DNA of 64,000 bases from Platerodrilus igneus (taxonomy: Eukaryota > Arthropoda > Insecta > Coleoptera > Lycidae), in the NCBI GenBank assembly GCA_036346225.1, contig JARFIW010000593.1:1196506-1260505 (forward strand), in the 5' to 3' direction. Within the stretch, counting starts at the first letter, position 1. Every line of letters starts with the position of its first letter. Shown in pieces: positions 11,099 through 23,469 of this stretch. Below the pieces are notes generated by a model. The model did not search any database, was not told where the DNA came from, and was given only the letters and a program-made list of their open reading frames with translations. A program made the translations under genes and the position numbers.

Positions 11099-11676
11099 TT
11101 AAACATGCAGCGCCTTGGTAGCCATACAAATAAAAAGACATAAATACGTTTGTAATACTTTGGCGCCCAGTAGTCGAGACATGGTAGTAGAAAAGGGACC
11201 AGATAAGTCGACGCCCGAACACAAAAAAGTTTTGACTTGAGTAACTCGACATGAAAGCAGGTTGCCCATAGGAAGCTGCAATGCGACCGAATTGGTCTTC
11301 CAGCACGTTAGACAATGACTCAGAACACGACGGACAGATTGCCTCCCAGAAATAATCCAGAAGTGCTGACTGACGAGAAAATGAACCTTTTGAGCACCAA
11401 CGTAGAAGTATTTTAAATGAACATAAGTAACATAAAGATCAGTAAATCGACTTTTGCTAGGTAACAAATCGGGAAATTTACGGTCAGAGGATAAAGGCGC
11501 GTAAACCAGACGACCCCGGACCCCAAGATTCCATCGCGAATAAAAGGGGACAACTTGCAAAAACTCTTTTTTAAAGTGGATCCGGACTGAATGACCTCAA
11601 ACTCGATAGCAAAATAAGATTGTTGAGTATACACAAGCAAAGGGATCAAAGCATTGTGCAATTCAGAAGATGACAA
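11099..11676 (-). pseudogene. BEL integrase zinc-binding and N-terminal region
   Basis: Overlapping frames at 11099-11560 and 11413-11676 carry the HHCC-type region (FWIISGRQSVRRVLSHCLTC) and the approach to the core (LPMGNLLSCRV...VDLSGPF). These motifs are standard for BEL integrase. The reading frame changes at least once within the region. Confidence 0.8.
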
Positions 11677-11800
11677 AGGTCAGGAATACCTTTCAAGTGG
11701 GTGACCTAGATTATGATGAAAACGGAGAATCCAAGCAACAAGCGCGTAATAAAGGAAAAGGAAGAGTGATTTTCTAGGATTGATTGAATCCAACAGGAGG

Positions 11801-12875
11801 TTACGACAGCGGTAAAACAATAGAGTGTTGTTCAGTGAGATCTTCAGGAGCATCTGAAAGCGGAATATGTGGACTGTAATTTTCGAAAGACTGGTACAAG
11901 GTTAGTGAAGCCGCCCACCATAAAGAACGTTGGCAAAAGTCGCTAGGGAGTAAACCACGTAACCCGATATCGGCAGGATTCTCGGCGAAGGAGATGTGAT
12001 GCCAAGCGAACCTCAACGGCGGAAGGGGTAACAAAGCAAAAATAAACCACAGTACAGTAGCCACATTCGGATGCGTCAGCAAAGCAGTGAACTTCGCACG
12101 TAGTAAATTATGGTGGGATTAGCAAGCGGGGTGAAGCCAAATCCGAAAGGAGCGGTAACTCATGCAATTATCTCTCCCACAAACGGAGGAAGTCGGGGGG
12201 AGGGGGAGCATCCCATTCTAATTTTAACAACCATACACGTTGAGTTAAGTGTTTTACCAGCAAAGTAAGGGGGGATAAAAGTCCGATAGGGTCAAAAATA
12301 CGGGCGAAGTTGAAAAGTAGGTTGCGCTTGGTATAGGAGGTACTTTGTGACTGAGCTAGAAAACAAAAATTATCTGAGGTGGGGTTCCATTGAAGATCTA
12401 GAACTATTAGGGGTTGAGTGTCAGGATCCTCAAAGAAATGGGGTTGCGCGAATTGCTGCGTAGCGGAAAGATTTTTTAATAATTCGGGATGGTTACCCGA
12501 CCATTTATGAAGTTCGAAACCACCAAGTTTTAAAAGAGCAATTAGTTGATTTCGTAGAGCGAGGGTTGATGCAATAGAATCTCCACCAGTAGCGACATCA
12601 TCGATGTAAGTATAGTGGCGAAGAGCGAAACCGGCTAACGGATAAGAATTCCATTCGTCTACGGCCAACTGCAGAAGCGTGCGTATCGCAAGAAAAGAAG
12701 CACAATTTATTGCATAAGTAACTGTATTTAATTTAAAGTCCTGAATGAGCTCCTCAGGGGAGAAGCGCCAAACAATTCGTTCATAATCACACTGAGCGGG
12801 ATTAACAAGAATTTGTCTGTACATCTGACGAATATCTGCAGTAACAACATAAGGATGTAGACGAAATTGCAACAA
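11801..12875 (-). pseudogene. BEL reverse transcriptase and RNase H region
   Basis: Frame 12168-12875 (235 residues) is the best-preserved part of the element. It has TADIRQMYRQILVNP with the first catalytic Asp, ASFLAIRTLLQLA, YTYIDDVATGGDS with the paired catalytic aspartates, and GGFELHKWSGNHPELL. Frame 11801-12082 has FAENPADIGLRGLLPSDF and SLWWAA, the end of the RNase H/connection region seen in BEL Pol. Only the joining segment is damaged. Confidence 0.9.
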
Positions 12876-13000
12876 AATTGCAGTAATATCTTGTTACAGT
12901 TTCGGTCTAACAAACAAGTGATCGTTTAAGGACGATCGAGACAGAGTTTTAGCGGAGGCATTGAAAACAACTCGTAACTTCGTACTTTTGCTTTCTAGTT

Positions 13001-13865
13001 TCACAACGCACTAATGCTGGATATAATAATAAAAGTCCGAATGAGACCCACTACAACAAATTGTATATGTTGAGAATCCAGATACTCACGCATAAACGAA
13101 ACGTGCTGTTCGTAAACACGAGATTGCTTAAGTAGACGATTTTCTAAAAAAACAAATCGTTGCAGGCCATGATCACGATTACCTGGAAAATGGTTCTTGA
13201 TCTCTAAACGGCAGTGAGACGACATACCGACCTAGTTCATTGCGGCGAAACAGATCAACGACATGTTTTTCTACTAGAGTTTCTTCAAGCGTGAAAGGTT
13301 GAGCGGCGGCGACAGCTTCGACTTCCCAGAATTTACCGACAATATCTTCCAATGGGGAAGTAGAATCTGTCATATAAAACAAACTAGTTACTTCAGAAGC
13401 GGGCAAGGAAGGTATGCTTCCCATTAAAACATATCCAAAAATAGTATTAATAGGAACAGGTTGATGCTAGCACCCTGGATGCGCCCGTCTAATAACACTT
13501 GGGGAAAAATATACGCGCCAAGTAATAAATCAATGGGCCCAGATTGAGCAAGGAGCGGATCAGCTAGCTTGAGGTTAGCCAGATGACTGGAATGTTCTGA
13601 AGAGATATTAGAAATAGGTAAATTTTCACAAATTTTGGAAATTAATAATCGGTGAAGAAGCATCCATTGATTTGAGCAACACGGCGACAGCACGATGTAG
13701 AGCTGCAAAGCGCATGGATCCTAAACCACTAAGGGTAAGGGAATGTGGAGTAGTACGAAAACCTAAACGCTTCACACAATTTTGCGAAATAAAGGAAATC
13801 ATGCTACCGGAATCGAGTAAACCGCGAAATTTTTCGAAAGAACCAGAGCACTCAGCAATTTCCAC
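13001..13865 (-). pseudogene. BEL protease and start of Pol
   Basis: Frame 13626-13865 has the retropepsin active site FRGLLDSGSMISFISQNC followed by VKRLGF, the usual BEL arrangement. Frame 13424-13708 continues the protease (DLLLGAYIFPQVLLDG, where BEL proteases have a D-x-L-I-G-x-D motif). Frames 13179-13424 and 13001-13225 contain FWEVEAV and FRDQEPF, which lead into RT. Several shifts are present. Confidence 0.85.
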
Positions 13866-14057
13866 TTGAACGGTGGAAAGTAAAAACGACTAAACCTTTA
13901 GCTAAAGAATTAAATAAAACGACATTTGAAGTTGACGGGCCACTATAGCTAAACGAAGTCGATGATTTCTCAGAGGCAAGAGGAGCGGAAGGCTTGTAGC
14001 AGTCTTGAATAACGGAACTAGTACAAGGTGAAACCTTATAGGCGGCGGTGTTCGGGC

Positions 14058-15249
14058 TCAAGTGAGCCTGGTTACTAGCAGCGAAAGCGGGTTTAGACAA
14101 AACGCGATCGAAGTGCAATAAGGAGTGGTGACGTTGATTGCATTGGCGGCAAGAAAAAGTAGACTTGCATTTAAAATGTGAGAATTGCTATGGCAATTAA
14201 TGCAAAGTTGTTTTTTTGCAAAATTGTGGCGATCTTGCAAACAAAAAATTTGACGAAATCTTTACAACGATAAAGATTGTAATCTTGTTTACAAAGCGAA
14301 CATTTATTACATTAGGCTTTGTCTGTACTAATGAATAACTTTGTTAAGATCTTTACCGACAAATTCGATAAAGATTTTCAAGTTTTTTCCAGATAAGCAA
14401 GTAACTCTTTATAGGGTGGGATAGCGGTAAAATCTTGATGCAATTCAAAACTACGGGTAGTGTGTACATCAAGGCGATTTAAGATCGTTTGCACAAGAAT
14501 AAAATCCCATCGCTTTATAGGCAAATCAAATTTCTTAAGTGCTTGTAAATTATCGGCAAAGGTATCAACTAATTTTTGCAAACCGGTGGGATTATCAGAA
14601 TTCAATTTGAGAAATTTATCAATATTATCCCATAAAGCAAAGGTAATGTGGCGAATATTACGATATTTTCGCGAAGTTTATTGTAGGCAAGAAGATAATT
14701 GGCCTCTGTAAGGTCAACGTTCTTAATGGTTAATAGTGTGGGACCTTTCAGTACTGACTGAAGCTAGGAAAATTTGTTCACGTTTGACAGATCGTTATTA
14801 AGATGAACTAAACTATCAAAGCGATCAATAAAGCTTTCAAAAAACAACCTTCACCATCAAACGTAGGGAGGGTCAGCGACGGAAGAGACACTTTCGACTT
14901 AAAAGTATCTAGCGGAGCGGACACAGTAGCCTGAGACGAAGAAGATTGACTAGGAAACAACTTGAAAAAGAGCGCTTTTATTAGAAAGAAATTGTTATCG
15001 AAGCGTTTTCAAATAGCGTGGTCCGTTTCAAATTGTTCATCGGCGTCATTTGCAGAAGCAATTATACCGACGATAAAATTATGCTGGGCAAAGACACTTT
15101 CCGGTACTGTTTCAAGAGATTGATATTGCGCGCGAAACAAATCTAAAAGAAGGTTCAACTGCACATTTCTGAGCGATTTCATACATTTCATGGAGAGAGT
15201 TAATCGAAAAATTACGTAAGAAATAACTACGTTTTAATTTCTCTGCCAT
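14058..15249 (-). pseudogene. BEL Gag remnant
   Basis: A likely start is the ATG at 15249 (MAEKLKRSYFLRNFS...). Frame 14378-14605 holds LQKLVDTFADNLQALKK and WDFILVQTILNRLD, the conserved BEL Gag region. Frame 14058-14240 has a zinc-knuckle start, CINCHSNSH. The two are separated by shifts and by a stretch near 14700-14900 without an open frame. Confidence 0.8.
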
Positions 15250-15791
15250 AACTAAAATTAACCAGATACAAAAAGAACAAACGAACTGGAACCTATACAT
15301 CGGTGTTTAAATTAAAGGCAAATGCGGCGTAAATAAATATGTAAGCTTTGTACAAAATTCTGGTACCAAACCAGATATCAAGAAAGGGTAGTAAACAACT
15401 CAAACAAAAGAAATGAGATTAGTCTTGCAATGATTAATAATATGCGCCATATTCTTCACCTGATTAACAGAAAATAGTTAAACCGATAATTCCAATTCGA
15501 AAGATGCGAAAGGTTAATCACTAATGTAGTAAAATTCCAAAAATGAAGTTTGCAATTCCTTCAAAATTTAGTATCTTACTACACTGAATGAAAGTGTAAA
15601 AAAAAGCCGATCAACCATCAGGCAATAGAATAAAGATAAATACAAAGGCACGTACAATGCTTGATAAGCGGTAACCCTCAGTAAATGTCATTGTATTTAA
15701 TCACTTGCAGGCTGGGCGGTATGATACTATACGAATTTATTATCATTTAGAATTTATACTTTTATATTCACATCCGGTGAAAAGTGATCAA

Positions 15792-16176
15792 TGTAAAATA
15801 ATGGTGCGGTCGTATTTCGATAACTAACAATGGTAGAGAATAGTGGAAATTGAATACGCAAATGATGATAATAAATAACGATTACTTCAAATCACTTACC
15901 TTGTAAATATGGCGAAGCGTAGCACATTTATTTATTGCAACCGTCTAGGATGGGAAGCAATAGTAGAATAGGTTGCGTTCTCTCCGTGGCAAGTGATAAG
16001 ATAGTTCTTGCACATGCGAAGACACAGCATAGTTTATCGGTATTCGCGGCAATTAAATACACAGGCGCGATGTTTGAAGTAATTTCACGGTACATACAAT
16101 GACATTTGAATACACTGGAGGTAATAATTAACAAATTCTAAATGTTTAAAATAAGACAAGCCGGTAATTATATATA
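15792..16176 (-). repeat. 5' LTR of the BEL element
   Basis: This copy pairs with 9179-9566 and starts TGTAAAATAATGG. For a minus-strand element it is the 5' LTR. The sequence just inside on the minus strand (TTGATCACTTTTCACC) would be the primer-binding region, but I could not assign a tRNA. Confidence 0.9.
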
Positions 16177-16184
16177 ATTATAAA

Positions 16185-17584
16185 CGGAACACATACTATG
16201 AAAGTGACAAATACATAGGGTCTTTAATTACAGCGGGTTCTCCAGTTATCAAATCTAATTCCGTTACACAGCTTGTATTTGATTAACGCTAAACGCTGAT
16301 GTAAATATAAGAATTTTAGATAGTTTAAATACATTCCATGCAATGGGAGAAATCGCATGTACTACTCTGTCGTCGCATGTCTCGTTGACTTCAGAAGTAC
16401 CAAGGTTAGTTGATGGGTCGGTTAAGGTACCAGAAGATTTTCGCAAACGAGTCTATGTCAAACGAAAAACAAGTGGTCTACCAAACATTATGATGGAAGA
16501 TTTCTCAGATATAATATCGTTAAAGAAAAACAATGTCAACACAGTATCCGTCATTAACCCACTTAATCTTATATGGGTTAGTAGACGTAACACTTAGCCA
16601 GAATGGAATGGTTTAATGAGTATATCAACTAAAAATTCAAAGACTCTGACACTTCTTACATCTTGGCAACTCCTTTTGTAGACATTGACCCAAATGACTC
16701 ATCGTCGGTGTATACAACATTGTGTTTTGTGACTGAGCAGCCAAGTAAAAACAAGCAAACATGCATTGTGGCTTTTGATCAACTTCTTTTCCTAAGAGCA
16801 ATGAAAATCATTGCTGGCTCGAAAGAATCATCAGATTTATCTAAAATTATTGTAAGATTGGATGGATCCCACTTACTAATGTCGTACTTAGGTTACATTG
16901 GTCACATAATGGAGGGATGTGGATTAGAGTCATAATGAGAAATTTCCTATGGTAAGCCACAGTGAAACATGCTCTCGGGTCATGCTTTTGCTAGAGCTGA
17001 GGGCATACATATTAACGTATGCTGCTAATGTTGAAAAAGTGACAGAAGAGATACGTGATAGTGCATTTTCTTATGACGTTCTAACGTATACAACAAACTT
17101 ATACGGTGGACTATCTCAGACAACTTCACGTAACGACAAAGCTGTAAAATTCTCCTTGGCGAAATTAATATACTACATTAATACAATGAAGATGGCCAGT
17201 AGAACATCAACACTTTGGCTAAACCTACTACAACAAATTCGCCTAATGTTAAATTTTATTCTAGTAGAGCGAACAAGAAACCGAAAATTGCACTTAGATA
17301 TTACAATCGATATGCTTCCTTACATTCACACGATAGACCACATTCCTTACGTTAAATCTGCTCATCTTTACGTCCATCAAATGAACGAACTTAAATCTAA
17401 ACTGTCTGCGAAGGAGCACAATACCTTCGTAACAAATGGTTTCTTTACTATTAGAAGGAAAAATAGTTATTGGTCTGGAATTTGTAGTGACATGTGTATT
17501 GAACAATCACTAATTAAGTCAATGGAGTCAACAAGAAGTTTGCCGCACGGGAGAGAGATAACAGAAAGTACATTAAGTAAATAG
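16185..17584 (+). pseudogene. Middle part of the decayed arthropod-family gene, downstream of BEL
   Basis: Coding resumes right after the BEL LTR. Landmarks are DSLNTFHAMGEIACTT (about 16310-16380), VDIDPNDSSSVYTTLCFV and LSKIIVRLDGSHLLMSYLGY (16663-16935), and the 211-residue frame 16949-17584 with STLWLNLLQQIRLML, ERTRNRKLHLD and NSYWSGICSDMCIEQSLIK. All match in order a large arthropod protein of unknown function that I know from many insect genomes. Three frame breaks are visible. The exact biochemical role is not known to me, and the multi-copy distribution suggests a mobile or satellite-gene origin. Confidence 0.6.
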
Positions 17585-17710
17585 ATTCTAGGAACTCCTA
17601 CATTTTTATGAATAAGTGAGGCTTTCAGAAGCTTCCTGGAACTGGATTATAACACTCATGAGCAGCATATAGAGCTATAAGAAAGCCGTCAATCAAGAGG
17701 CAAACAAAAT

Positions 17711-19067
17711 TTGTCAAAATTTAAAGATTGGTTAAGCCAGCATAATCCCTTTGCTTACAGCATAAATAATTTAATTAGTCTATCAAGTGGATTTGTATGT
17801 GACTCTACAGTTAATTGCGATAGAGGATACGAAGTCTGCCTAGCAGTCAGCATGACAGGAAAATCTTTTATGACATCAAGCTATATACAAAAAATATGGT
17901 TAAAATGCAATCAAGCCTCAAGTTTATTATAGTGAGGTCTAAAGAAGTATCAATAAACTCCCAGCAAATATTCGATCGAATTATATACATATGTGATAGC
18001 CTGTTAAATTGAATTATTATTTCCAGTTTGAATTAGCAGCTAACCCAGCATCATTATTTGACGAAAGTTTATTGCAAAAAGGTATGAGAGCATCATTTAT
18101 GAAATTATTTGAACATGTTATCATTAAAAAGTTTTTGAGGCAAATGATGCTACCTTCATGATTAATGGAGGATATCTGTTACATGCAGTAGTTTTGAGAA
18201 AAAACAGTATTTTTAAGAAAATGGTTGAATTATACATAAGCTATATAATTCGTCAATATGGGACGAAAGCAACAGTGGTATTCGATGGGTATCTTAACTT
18301 ACCAACCACCAAACTAAAAGAAGAAGAGATAAAGGCATTAAAAAAATCTTCACACACAATTTTATTTCTTGAAAATAGTCTGTGCAAAACAACAAGCAGA
18401 GTTCCTTGCAAATTCCCAGAATAGAAGGAGGTTAATAGCAGTAGTTAAATCAAGGAGCGTCGCTAAAGATATAAATACCGTCTCGGCGGAAGATGATGCA
18501 CTGTCATTGTCGACCAAGCAAGAAAATATGTTCTAAACAATGTCACCACTGTAGTAGTAGAAACCGATACTGGTCTGTTTGGTTTTAATTGCAGTACTAG
18601 CTCCTCAACTTAACTCAAAACTTTTCTATTTGAAACCTCCAACTTCAAAACCGATGTATAAAGTGTAATCTGTAGGTTTTCTTACACACCAAAACCTTGA
18701 TCAGAGAATTTTACTCCCATTTCGTTACTGAATTTTCAAACGCTGCGTATGAATATCTTTTCGGATCTACCACCAAATTCAAAATTTGTTAGGTATCATA
18801 CTTCCAGCAGATGAGTGTGGTTGGCGAAATACGACAATCAAGAGACTAATACCGGTACCAATGCCAAATTCTTCTGCACCAAGTGAACTCTTGTTATTAA
18901 TATCGTGCAACTGCCAAACGTGCGGTAAAAATTGCAGTTGCCGTAAAGCTGGTTTTAATTGCACATCTATGTGTGGACACTACAGTGGACTGCATTGTAA
19001 CAATATTTCTAACCAGGATGACGAAATGTTTGAGAACGATCAGTTACAAACATTGTCTAGTAAATAG
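17711..19067 (+). pseudogene. 3' part of the arthropod-family gene with PIN-like and CXC-like regions
   Basis: Frame 17711-17932 has WLSQHNPF. An acceptor-like site (ATTATTTCCAG) near 18025 precedes ELAANPASLFDESLLQK, so a former intron may remain. Frame 18158-18424 has INGGYLLHAVV and YGTKATVVFDGY, which resemble the acidic positions of PIN/FEN-type nucleases. Frame 18786-19067 ends in a cysteine cluster, CNCQTCGKNCSCRKAGFNC followed by MCGHYSGLHC, like CXC (tesmin/TSO1-type) zinc-binding repeats. The gap 18430-18780 is largely out of frame. This closes the same protein that begins at 8758. Confidence 0.55.
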
Positions 19068-19069
19068 TG

Positions 19070-19685
19070 CAGTAATTATCATGACATCATAGTAAATAAT
19101 CAATAGTGTAGAGTGAATAGTGTGAGGCCAAACATTAAACAATGATGAATCTATTTATACTTCATCGGTAATTAGAATGTGATATATAACGTTAAGTTTC
19201 CAAAAAGCTAAAGACCTAATTGTTATTGCCTCCATTCTCTCAGGGAATACTACGTGACGCTGTGCCAGCTGCTGTTTCATCACTTTTTATGGAGCCATTA
19301 TGTTAAAAGTAAGCTTTGTTGCATATCATTTTAAAGCTACTTAAATTGTTTATAAATGAAACATTTTTCACGATACCATAAGGGTAAAGATGTGGAGGTT
19401 GTTGAAATTGCATTTTCTTATTAACAATAAATGTTTTCTCAATATTTAAGTTTTACGGTAAAACTACGCTAACTAAAAAGTCTATATATGGCACAATTTG
19501 TAGAGAGTCTTATTAGAAAGAAAATAACAAAATCGCATATATCAGTATTTTGCGAGCTGTAAACTCTTAACTAAATGGGTGCATTAGTAAGGTTGGTGAA
19601 GGGGTGGGGGTGAAAGCAAGAGGACTGACGGTGGGCAATTTGTCATTGTACAGTCCTTATAAAATGTACTAAAAGCCTGCAAAAT
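19070..19685. other. Gene-free stretch
   Basis: No open frame or repeat is recognised. A short G-rich run (GGTGAAGGGGTGGGGG) occurs near 19600. Confidence 0.5.
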
Positions 19686-19689
19686 TTTA

Positions 19690-19905
19690 GCTTTCCTCTA
19701 ATTAGTTGCGACATGAAACCTTTATTGACTGGGCTATTAGGTGACTTTGACATTGATCTGCTTCAACATAATACAACAGAAGGTATATAGCTGTTGCTTT
19801 CGAAAGCATCGGTTTAAAACAAATTATAGACGAGGCAACTAGGATAACAACAACAGTATCAACTCTTCAGGATTATATCTGTGGCTTTGTACTAGAAGTG
19901 TCTAA
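19690..19905 (+). pseudogene. LINE endonuclease (APE-type) fragment
   Basis: Two frames give LLGDFDIDLLQHNTTEG and then FESIGLKQIIDEATRITTT, VSTLQDYI. These are the GDFN-x-D and S-x-x-D-Y landmarks of the APE endonuclease of Jockey/CR1-like LINEs. One stop and one shift occur within 200 bp. It may be the 5' part of the LINE whose RT lies at 23.5-24.9 kb, with the 20.6-23.1 kb gene block in between. Confidence 0.65.
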
Positions 19906-20614
19906 GTCATTTTTTGTCGCTATTGAGATTTTATCCCTCTACATATATTCTTTAAACCAATACTTTCAATGCAAAAAATATCTGAGTCAATCTAGTTTAT
20001 TTAACGCATATTTATTGGATATGTGGTCCCTAAATTGCTTCCAATAATCTAAAAATCTTTCTGCTAAATATGCCTAAGTAGACATAACAGATCTTAGTAA
20101 TAGAAGAGTTTATGCAAGAAGAACACAAGTCAAGACAGTACTTTTCCTTTGTATTTCATTGTTAAAAGTGCTTATGTCACGACTTAGGTACTTCTTGCTA
20201 CAATAATACTTAGTCCACATTATGAAATGGGTATATTATTGCACCACGTGTCCCAGGTGGTTACTTGTTATTAATACTTGGTACCTAGTTGACTAATAGT
20301 GTTTCTGGGTAAAAGGATTGTGACGGGTTTATTGTTTTTGTCTACTAACTGCATTACTCTAATCCCTAATTTCTAAAGTAATTTAAGTAGTATCATGCTA
20401 TTGTTAAAAACAAACAAGTACTGACAATGTTTACACGTGGCAAACGGATGCTTGAGATGTATTTACGTGATACTGGCGTTATTGCGAAACAGGTGTTTCA
20501 ATAGTAATATTTATGAATCTCTTACTGTATTCCGGACACATCAAGTGTTTTGAGTTAGTGTTGCAGTAAAATACGTTACCACAAAACTACTATATTTGTA
20601 TTTTTTCATTTTAG

Positions 20615-23103
20615 ATAGTGCTGATGGGGAACTGTCTGCAAATCTAATTTCTCCTACTACAGTAACAAATAGCAATAGTGACAACAACATTGTTATAACA
20701 TCATTAGAGGGTAAAATTTATTATTTCATTTGTCTGTTACGGTATTGATAACTAGACAGCCTTATGAAATTTTATACTCCGTGCTTGGCAGTGAATGAAG
20801 ATACAATTATTATCATCAACACTAATGCTATTCAAGGCAACATCACTGATATCCGTGACGAGGCTGTACCCATGCAAAATGTTTTAACAGGTATATTTTG
20901 ATAATTTTCAAAGGACTCTTAGTCTTATTTTATTTTAATTAGATATATCGCAACCATATCAACCAGCAGATTACGTAAATCAGATGGCGGGACCATCAAC
21001 ATCCGCTGCACTATTTCCAACGTCATTTGAAACTGCTTCAACGTTATCTGGCGAAAACTGTGAAGCTGTTAATAGTGAACATAACGAATATTCGTCTGAT
21101 GTTTATGAGCCATCACATACTGAGTCGTCATCTACCGACAGTGAAACATTGAACAGAACTATGATCAATTATGACGGTGCTCTTCTGCTCTTAATAATAA
21201 TACTACAACAGTTCCTTGTAAAAATAAGGGTAAAGGAAGACATAAATTGGCGGAAGAGGACAAAACACGAAAATGAAAGAAAAATGTGAAAGAATTGCAG
21301 AGAAAAAAGCGGTCTGAAGCATGAAGTAGAGGAGAGCCTTATTATTTGACAGCAAATCGATTTATTCTCGGAAAAACGATTAAAGCTGCATGCTGATGTG
21401 GGAGAAAGTGTAGAAAAAGCTATCGGAAAGTAGAAGACTACAATTGTTTCAAACATTTTATGCACTAGACTCGTGTTCCCAAAATCAATTTCTTGCCCAG
21501 AGTGTAGAAGAAGTGGACAAAAAAGTTGAACGACTTCGGCAGAAGCAAAAGGCTAGTAAGCGGAAATTTGCTCGTCTTTATTTTTTGTATAATGGTAATA
21601 AAAAGGTATAAGTCTGCCGTAATATGTTCTTAAATACATTTGATATTCGACCAGGAAAAATGAAAGTACTAGTCAAGATAAAAAAGACTTTCTACTAGTG
21701 GCATATGTCCTGACGACCAAAAAGGTCGGCACGGAAACCAACAAAAAGCTAGTGAAACTGCAACTACTACAATAAAAAACCATATTAACAGTTTTGCCTC
21801 CTACATTAGTTATTATTCAAGATTACACTCAGACAAAAAGTACTTGTCTCCGGACTTAAATGTTTCGAAAATGTATACTTTATACAAAGAGATGTGTATT
21901 TCTCAAAACATGCAACCGGAACATGAGTTATACTATAGAAAAATATTCGTTGAAAACTTCAATTTGTCCTTTCGCCATCCTTCTAATTATACATACGCAA
22001 AGTGTGATAGGTATATAACAGTGATTAATGTCACTAAAAATTTGCAGGAAAAAGCAGTTCATGAACAAAGTTATAACCAGCATCTAGCAGCTATGGAGGA
22101 TCAGGCTTACAAAAAAAAAGGGATAAAATCCGAAATCTAAATGCGGAAACTATCGCGTTCTTATCTTTTGATTTGGAAAAATGTCTGGCTACACCATATC
22201 TTCAGAACAACGTTTCCTTTTACAAAAGATCTTTATAGACGTATAACCTAACCATCTACAGTTGCGTAAACAAAAAAAAAATGCAATTTGTTATATATGG
22301 GATGAATCACTAGGAGGGAGAGGTGGTCAAGAAATTGCATCATGCGTGAGGCACTATATTCTTTCTTTGCCAAACAGCATTGCTGAAATTAACATGTATA
22401 GCCATTGTTGTACGGGGTAAACGAGAAATATTTTCTTTGCTACTATGCTTTCACTCTTAATGGAGCATTATAACAGCTCGAATAGAACACGTGATAAACC
22501 ACAAATTTCTAGAACTGGGACATACCCACTTAGAAGCAGACACAATTCATGGCGCAATTGAAAAAGTTAAAAAAAGAAGTACGGCCAAGATTGAACTGTC
22601 AAGGGATTGGGCAAATCTAATACAAATGGTTCCACGCAATCCGCCTATTCAGGTTGTAGAACTGCAACAAAGCGATCTTCTAAATTTTGAGAAAATCTTG
22701 AAAACTTATTATGTGCATCGCAAAATTAACACTTGCAAGAAACCTATCAATTGGTTCCAAATAAAATGGATGCAATATCGAACCGATGCAATTTCACAAA
22801 TGATGTACAGAACTTTATATTCTTCCGAAAGTTTTAATGTTATGAATTTAGTTCGAAAAGCAAAGAATAGTAATGAGACTTACGTTACACGATCGGCTAC
22901 TCACTCCTTCGCTAATTACAACAGGTGTGATGTAGAAATAGTATTAACACTAATAAACTACAATCGAATTCCACAGCCTGAAAAAAAACCTAAAGATCTG
23001 AAAGATTTGCTGCCTTACCTGTCTGATACAAGTAGATGTTTTTATGAATCGCTCATTTCTACACCAACAGCATCTGATAAAGATGACTATTTACCAGATT
23101 AGC
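20615..23103 (+). pseudogene. Decayed multi-exon gene of a second widespread arthropod protein family
   Basis: Three exon-like blocks have canonical splice signals and matching phase-1 joins: 20615-20710 (acceptor TTTTAG, donor GTAAAA), 20792-20890 (acceptor CTTGGCAG, donor GTATAT) and 20943 onward (acceptor TTTAATTAG). They encode acidic, Ser/Thr/Asn-rich sequence. Downstream, a CXC...CRK cysteine motif (about 21390) and GRHGNQQKAS...IKNHINSFASYI lead to frame 21844-22140 (YLSPDLNVSKMYTLYKEMC) and frame 22491-23102 (FLELGHTHLEADTIHGAIEK, SRDWANLIQM). I recognise this order from a multi-copy insect protein of unknown function, possibly a transposase derivative. Frame breaks near 21290, 21600 and 22150-22490 show it is dead, but the final 203-residue frame is open to a TAG at 23101. 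Confidence 0.6.
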
Positions 23104-23465
23104 GCGTATATGAAGACCACGACTAACAAGTGGAGTAACTGTACCCTTAAGGCATTTGCCTGTAATATTTTTTTGTTAAAATAGAAGGAATATGACTGTA
23201 TTTTATTGCCCAAGTCAATTATTTTCAAAAAAGTTTTAGTTTAAGATGTGCCTGTCAGAAAAAAAAGTAAAAAAAAAATTTTTTACATTTTTTTTAAACC
23301 AGTACCAAATCAATTGCAAATTGTGTAGAGAGAACGTAGCTTATGCCAAAATTATATTGATATAATGCTATTTATAAATCTATCAAATTTTCATTATAAC
23401 AAATTTTGCCATACTGAAAAGTATTTTGACTTAGTCACATCTTGTACCAAGCCACAGATATAGTT
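23104..23465. other. AT-rich spacer
   Basis: No reading frame is supported. It contains homopolymer A and T runs near 23265-23295. Confidence 0.5.
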
Positions 23466-23469
23466 ACTT

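Larger units (their letters stand above)
9179..16176 (-). mobile_element. BEL/Pao LTR retrotransposon, decayed
   Basis: Direct repeats of about 388 bp (9179-9566 and 15792-16176) flank gag, protease, RT, RNase H and integrase remnants, all on the minus strand in BEL order. The minus-strand LTR begins TGTATATAATTA and ends TTATTTTACA. Many frames are shifted, but key motifs survive in protease (DSGS), RT (YIDD) and integrase. A Tc1/mariner fragment (9565-10350) sits between the pol stop and the 3' LTR. The element sits inside a decayed protein-coding gene. The target duplication could not be resolved because the outer LTR bases are ambiguous. Confidence 0.9.
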
